NCBI GenBank assembly: GCA_029207755.1
Contig: JARCOQ010000003.1
Span: forward strand, 89,482,646 to 89,546,645
Length of the DNA stretch: 64,000 nt
Reading direction: 5' to 3'
Source: Chamaea fasciata
Lineage: Eukaryota; Chordata; Aves; Passeriformes; Sylviidae
Part shown: positions 59,501 to 64,000 of the stretch, in pieces
How the letters are laid out: every line of letters begins with the position of its first letter
Position numbering within the stretch: the first letter of the stretch is position 1
Notes under the pieces: generated by a model
Databases searched by the model: none
What the model saw: the letters and a program-made list of their open reading frames with translations, nothing else
Told to the model about the DNA's origin: nothing
Translations under genes and position numbers: made by a program

Positions 59501-61603
59501 TAGCTTGTGAAATGGAAGGGGGAATAATCCACTTACTTAGTGGCAATTTGTATGTGTTAGGCACACTGAAAGGGAAAAATGGTTATTTCTGGAGGTGCCA
59601 GAAGTCTGATATCCTGGAGTTTTCCAGGTATCTGTGTTAAAAACACCCACTGAATCTTAGGCTTGCCTTGAGCATTTCTGATTAACTTAAATTTATAACA
59701 CCTATTCACAGAAATCTCCATTACCTATTTTTAATGATATTGTTACTCCCCTGTTTCTTGTACTTTGACAGCTGTCTTTATTAAATTATGTTAAGTGAAT
59801 GGTTGAGAGATTGTTAAGAATAGAAGTATTCAGTATAAAATTAACTTCTAGTGCCTGTTTCTTGGAGTTAGCAAGAGGAGTCTAATAAAAACTGTGTGCT
59901 TAAATATGTAGCATTAGACTAATGGAATATGAATGAAAGTCCATGTTTCTGTTCTAAAATTTTCTGCGGTAACATAATGCAAATCTTGAACAATCCCAGA
60001 ACTCTTATCTATTGTCCTCAAAATCATGAATTGTATTTTATTTGCTATAAATTTATAGATGTATATGAATTTTCAGTAGAAAGCACATAAATAATATTTT
60101 AATTTGATTGATTCTAGAATATGATGGGAGTGCTTTCCACAAGCTTCTATTATACTTTAGTAATTATAAAGCTTTTATATAGAAGGCTAGAACATGAAGC
60201 AGGCAGTTTACTTAAGTAGCAATGTAATGCTGCTTGACATTATTTTTTCATTTGCTTATAACTTACCTATTTTTGAAAAATAACCGAACAAAGGCAAAAC
60301 CAGGAAAATAATATACACAGAAGAGAAAGGATCTCCTCAATGAACCCAATGATGGAGGGGGAGGAAAGAAAGATGAACTTATGTTTAAACTTTATTGATA
60401 GGGAAAAGGGTTCCCCTTTCTGAAATCCTAGCCCTAGGAAAACCTATTGCAGTTCTGTCTGATTTTCATTCATGTAAATTCTATCTCTACATCAAGAATA
60501 AATTTCTAGTATTGACTAGGCTAGTATTGTACAGGTGCAATATCTTGTGATGTCTGACTTTGCCTTAACTCATTTTGGTTTCTATATCTTTAATGACCGT
60601 GGTACATGGGTCATGAAAAAAACTGAAATATTATGAATTCTTAATTAGCATGACAAAGAAGTTGCTCTTGAAATGCAAACAAGAATTATTTGCTTGATAT
60701 TTACAAAGGGACATGGCAAATGGAACTGTTACATTTAAAATTGGGGAACTGAAAAAATTTTGAATATGATCTTCTTTGAAGTGAAAAGTGAGTAAGATAA
60801 TAGTGGGAATAGCACAGAATGAAAAAAAAAGGGTAAGAAGAAAACCTTTTAAAAACATCGAAAAATTATGTTGATAAGATATTGCCTTGATAAAATGGGA
60901 CTTCTTCATAGTTTGACACCTTTAAGAGTAAATTAGGCAAACACCTGGAGGAAATGATTTAGGATGGGGACTATGACTTAATGATAATTTTCCCCCTGCT
61001 TATGATTCATTGGTTTCCATGCCTTCAGCTTACCTCAAGTTATCATTTTTTAAACACTATTGACAGTAATGGTTGACTTTTTTGTTGACTTTCACTAACT
61101 GTTTTAGTCATTAGCAGAAATTTATTTTTCTAACTTTTTTTTTTTTTTCCTGATACCTGTAGGAATCTCTATAGCATGCATCTGACATGTGCCATTGGAC
61201 ATGTCCAGCCACGGTCATCTGCCCAGTCAGGTTCAGCATTTGATCATAGGCTTAGCCTGTGGTTGGACTCAGACTGATGGGATCTAGCCTAAAATTGTTG
61301 AATGTTTCCACTTGCATTCTGGACTTTAGAGGAGACAGAGAACCACTGCTCAGGTAGCTCATCTGATTTGGTCAACTGAAAGCCTTCTGCAGTGTTCCTG
61401 AAAATCCACTTTGAAAAGTGTCATTCTTAGAAGTCATCCCAAGTTAAGGATGAAGTTACTCTTACTAGATCTGCAGCCAAATAAAAATACCTAACCACTG
61501 TTCACTTTCCATCATTGTAGTGTTATTTGGATGCACATTTAGGCATCTTGTGAATTCATAAATATCCTAGCAGTCACTCTAAATTCTGTGCTCCATGTAT
61601 CTG

Positions 61604-61630
61604 TTACTGAATACTTACTGTATTCAGTAA
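61604..61630. repeat. Perfect short inverted repeat (hairpin)
   Basis: TTACTGAATAC, loop TTACT, then GTATTCAGTAA: 11-bp perfect arms with a 5-nt loop. It is too short for a microRNA precursor and has no T-run after it. It may be a protein-binding palindrome or chance. Confidence 0.85.
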
Positions 61631-64000
61631 GTAAATTTATGACAAAAATGGAGGATCTCCATAATAATCAAATCAATGAACTTTGGTAGTTCTCTAATTT
61701 TTGGTTTTCAGCCGTTTTTGTTCTGTCACTTGAACTTGACAATTTGGCTTTTTTCAAAGAACATACTTACTAGAAAATTTGACTTATCAGAGGTATATGG
61801 TAAGTAGCTGGAATGAGTCAGACATGGCATAATTTAGAAGTAATGACCTTCTTCGGGATTAATCTTTTGACTGTTTCTCAGTCTACAAGAGTAGCCTGTA
61901 TTTTCTGATCTCTAAAAAAGTTATATGTGCCCTCACTGTGCCCTCCTCATATATATAGAAACTTTCCATTATTTTACTCTCCCCGTTTTTGGACACAAGG
62001 CTCCAGCCCCCCATCACTGACTTTTTGTCTGAGGAAAACTGTGATCCTTTGTAAATGAGCATTATTTCTCACAAATTTAAACCCTGGCTCTTAAAAAGAT
62101 TTGGAGTACTTTCCACTTCTACCAGATGTTCCACCCATGTTTAATGGGAACAGATGAAGTCATTTAAGGATGTAAAGATGTTTTTTGATCCTTGGAACTT
62201 GGGTTATACTCTTCACATACATCTGAAATATCCCTGGTGCATTCAAGAGTCTGAATGGAATTCTGCATCACTGAAGCAATCCACAGGTTATCATAACAGA
62301 TGTTTTTATTTCCCCTTCCATGTCTCTATGATAACTCAACTTGAAGGATAACCATATATTCAATAAGTTAAAACTGTGAATATATTCTGTTCCTTATCTT
62401 TTTTTTTTTTCCAAAGTATCTCTTGTACAATGAGGTGGATGATCTTGATCTTTTTGTGAATGAAGACTTTTGTAAGCAGAAATCATTATGTACCTTCATG
62501 TCTTTATTAGATGTTTGATACAGTTATAAGTGTGGAAGACAGTGGTGATCACTGCCTCAAGCCATCCTCTAACATGAAATACAATTTCTTTTAAATTACT
62601 ATGTGATATGCTAGAAGATCCAGTGGGAGAGCGGCTGCTTTGTTCCAGCAATATATAACTTACATAAGTTATAGTTTACTGCTGCTTCTCATCATATGTC
62701 CCCACCTCTTTGTTATACTTGGAGAAGACAAGAAACAATGTAATTGCTCTATTAATTTCCTTTCACTATTTTCTATGGACATTTCTGTTGAGTTGGTTCC
62801 TAGATTTTTTTTGATTCTGGTTCTGCTTTTGGGTTGTATCTTTTTAAGAAGCTCTGAAATATCAACTGTGTTGTACACTGTCCTCATGATGCATTTTTCT
62901 TTAGCTTCGCTTACTTCTGGTCATTCCTTTCCCTTGGAGTTCAATCCTTCATCCAGCTTGACTCTAAATTCTGCAAAACAGCAGTCCCAGTTTCAAAGAG
63001 TGGTTTGTAGCCTTACAGATGTACTTGCATGTTGATTTGTTATCTTTCTAACTCTATTATGAGCCCTTGGTCAGAATGAGGGCAATGACAGAATGTTCTC
63101 CTGTCACCCTGCATGCAAAGTCATTGCTTCAGGTGGTTACACTTTTTTCTGCTGACATTGAGCACTTGAGTATTATCCTGAAATTCCCTTATTCTATTAG
63201 AGTGCTGAGGAGTCCCATAACTTGGATCAAATTCATTACCAAAACACCTTGAATAGAAAACTTAATACTGTAACAGCACAAAACAACTTATTATGAAATG
63301 AAGCATGGAAAGTAAGCTTTACTTCTCTTTTGTCTGCAGTGGCAGAAGATTAATATTAGGCACAATTTCTTCAACTCAGCCACCTGACCACTTCTACTGT
63401 GTGGATCAGTAACCAGGGCAACAGCTCTGCCACTTCCAAGCCATGGATGTCCGGAGAGAAGTGCTACAAGAAACCCAGCAGCTCTGGGGTTGACCAGTTA
63501 CTTCTAAAAACTTCTGCCAGCTCTCCAATAACCCCAGAATTTCTTTTCCTGTAAGGTGGCAATCCTCAGCATAGGTTGTTCTACTGTCTGATGCCTCTGA
63601 AGTCTACTGCACCTCTACCACATGGGTTGGAGCCAGCTGGGAAACATATTTTCTCACTTAGCTGGCCAGTGACATTTTTGTGAAACTTCTGCACCTTGAA
63701 GTCCTTCAGTAATTTCTGATTACATTGACAATCACTCAGGTTTTGTCCCTGGGGGAAAAAAATATCAAACAACTTCCACAAAATTTCCATGCAGTTTCTG
63801 CTCATTACTTGCTACTCTTGATCATTGTTTTTGCAATGTGTTCTCTTTCTTTATCAGGAACTATTTATAAAATGACTTCACTCAGGCTTCAAAGTTCATC
63901 TCTTGAGCAGACTCTTGCAGGAATCACCCAATCAGCTCCTGCCTTCCTGTGCATCTGGTCTTCTGCTGGCAGTAACAATGGCAAGCCAGGCAATCATTAA

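Larger units (their letters stand above)
52067..64000. other. Intergenic, no gene seen
   Basis: AT-rich. It contains the T/GT tract at 56.4 kb, an 11-bp-arm hairpin at 61.6 kb, and open but unrecognised frames at 62,640-63,035 (plus, hydrophobic) and 63,581-63,805 (minus). No exon of COL21A1 (von Willebrand A or collagen G-x-y) is visible. Confidence 0.55.

Noticed and set aside
62640..63035. Hydrophobic N-terminus considered as the COL21A1 signal-peptide exon
   Set aside because: The resemblance is limited to hydrophobic composition; no cysteine/von Willebrand A sequence follows and no donor site fits.
1..64000. CRISPR arrays, rRNA, tRNA and operon-type genes
   Set aside because: The window is vertebrate nuclear DNA; no regularly spaced repeats or recognisable tRNA/rRNA sequence was seen.

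Overview
The window reads as nuclear DNA of a bird, probably a songbird. It is AT-rich, has large introns, holds CR1 LINE fragments (the typical avian retroposon), and carries a solo LTR whose right-hand terminal motif I associate with passerine ERVL-type repeats. No bacterial or viral gene organisation is present. The clade call rests on repeat recognition from memory and not on a search.

Region 1 (1-14,091, plus strand) is the 3' end of the dystonin gene DST (BPAG1), a giant spectraplakin linking actin, microtubules and intermediate filaments. Eleven coding exons join in one continuous frame of 486 residues plus a stop. They encode the end of the spectrin-repeat rod, two EF-hands, the GAS2/GAR microtubule-binding domain, and a basic Ser/Arg/Gly-rich tail with an S-K-I-P (SxIP) EB1-binding motif. 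One exon is an 18-nt microexon inside the GAS2 domain. Two others (69 and 111 nt) keep the frame if skipped and look like cassette exons. A further 84-nt open, phase-compatible segment at 12,394-12,477 may be an unrecognised cassette exon.

Region 2 (14,092-about 14,440) is the proximal 3' UTR. Six TGTA motifs precede a canonical AATAAA at 14,410.

Region 3 (about 14,440-64,000) has no protein-coding gene that I can support. It holds CR1 fragments (18.4 kb; an inverted pair at 24.8-25.9 kb; 36.3-36.6 kb), faint collinear remnants of a Gypsy-like retroelement (32.5-33.75 kb), a GC- and CpG-richer block with an AP-1 site (37.65-38.46 kb), and an 818-bp solo LTR with perfect 5-bp target duplications (51,244-52,061, minus strand). 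There are also several A/T, C and GT tracts. In human the next gene in this direction is COL21A1. Its von Willebrand A exon is not visible here, so the window probably ends within the DST-COL21A1 intergenic space or upstream noncoding part.
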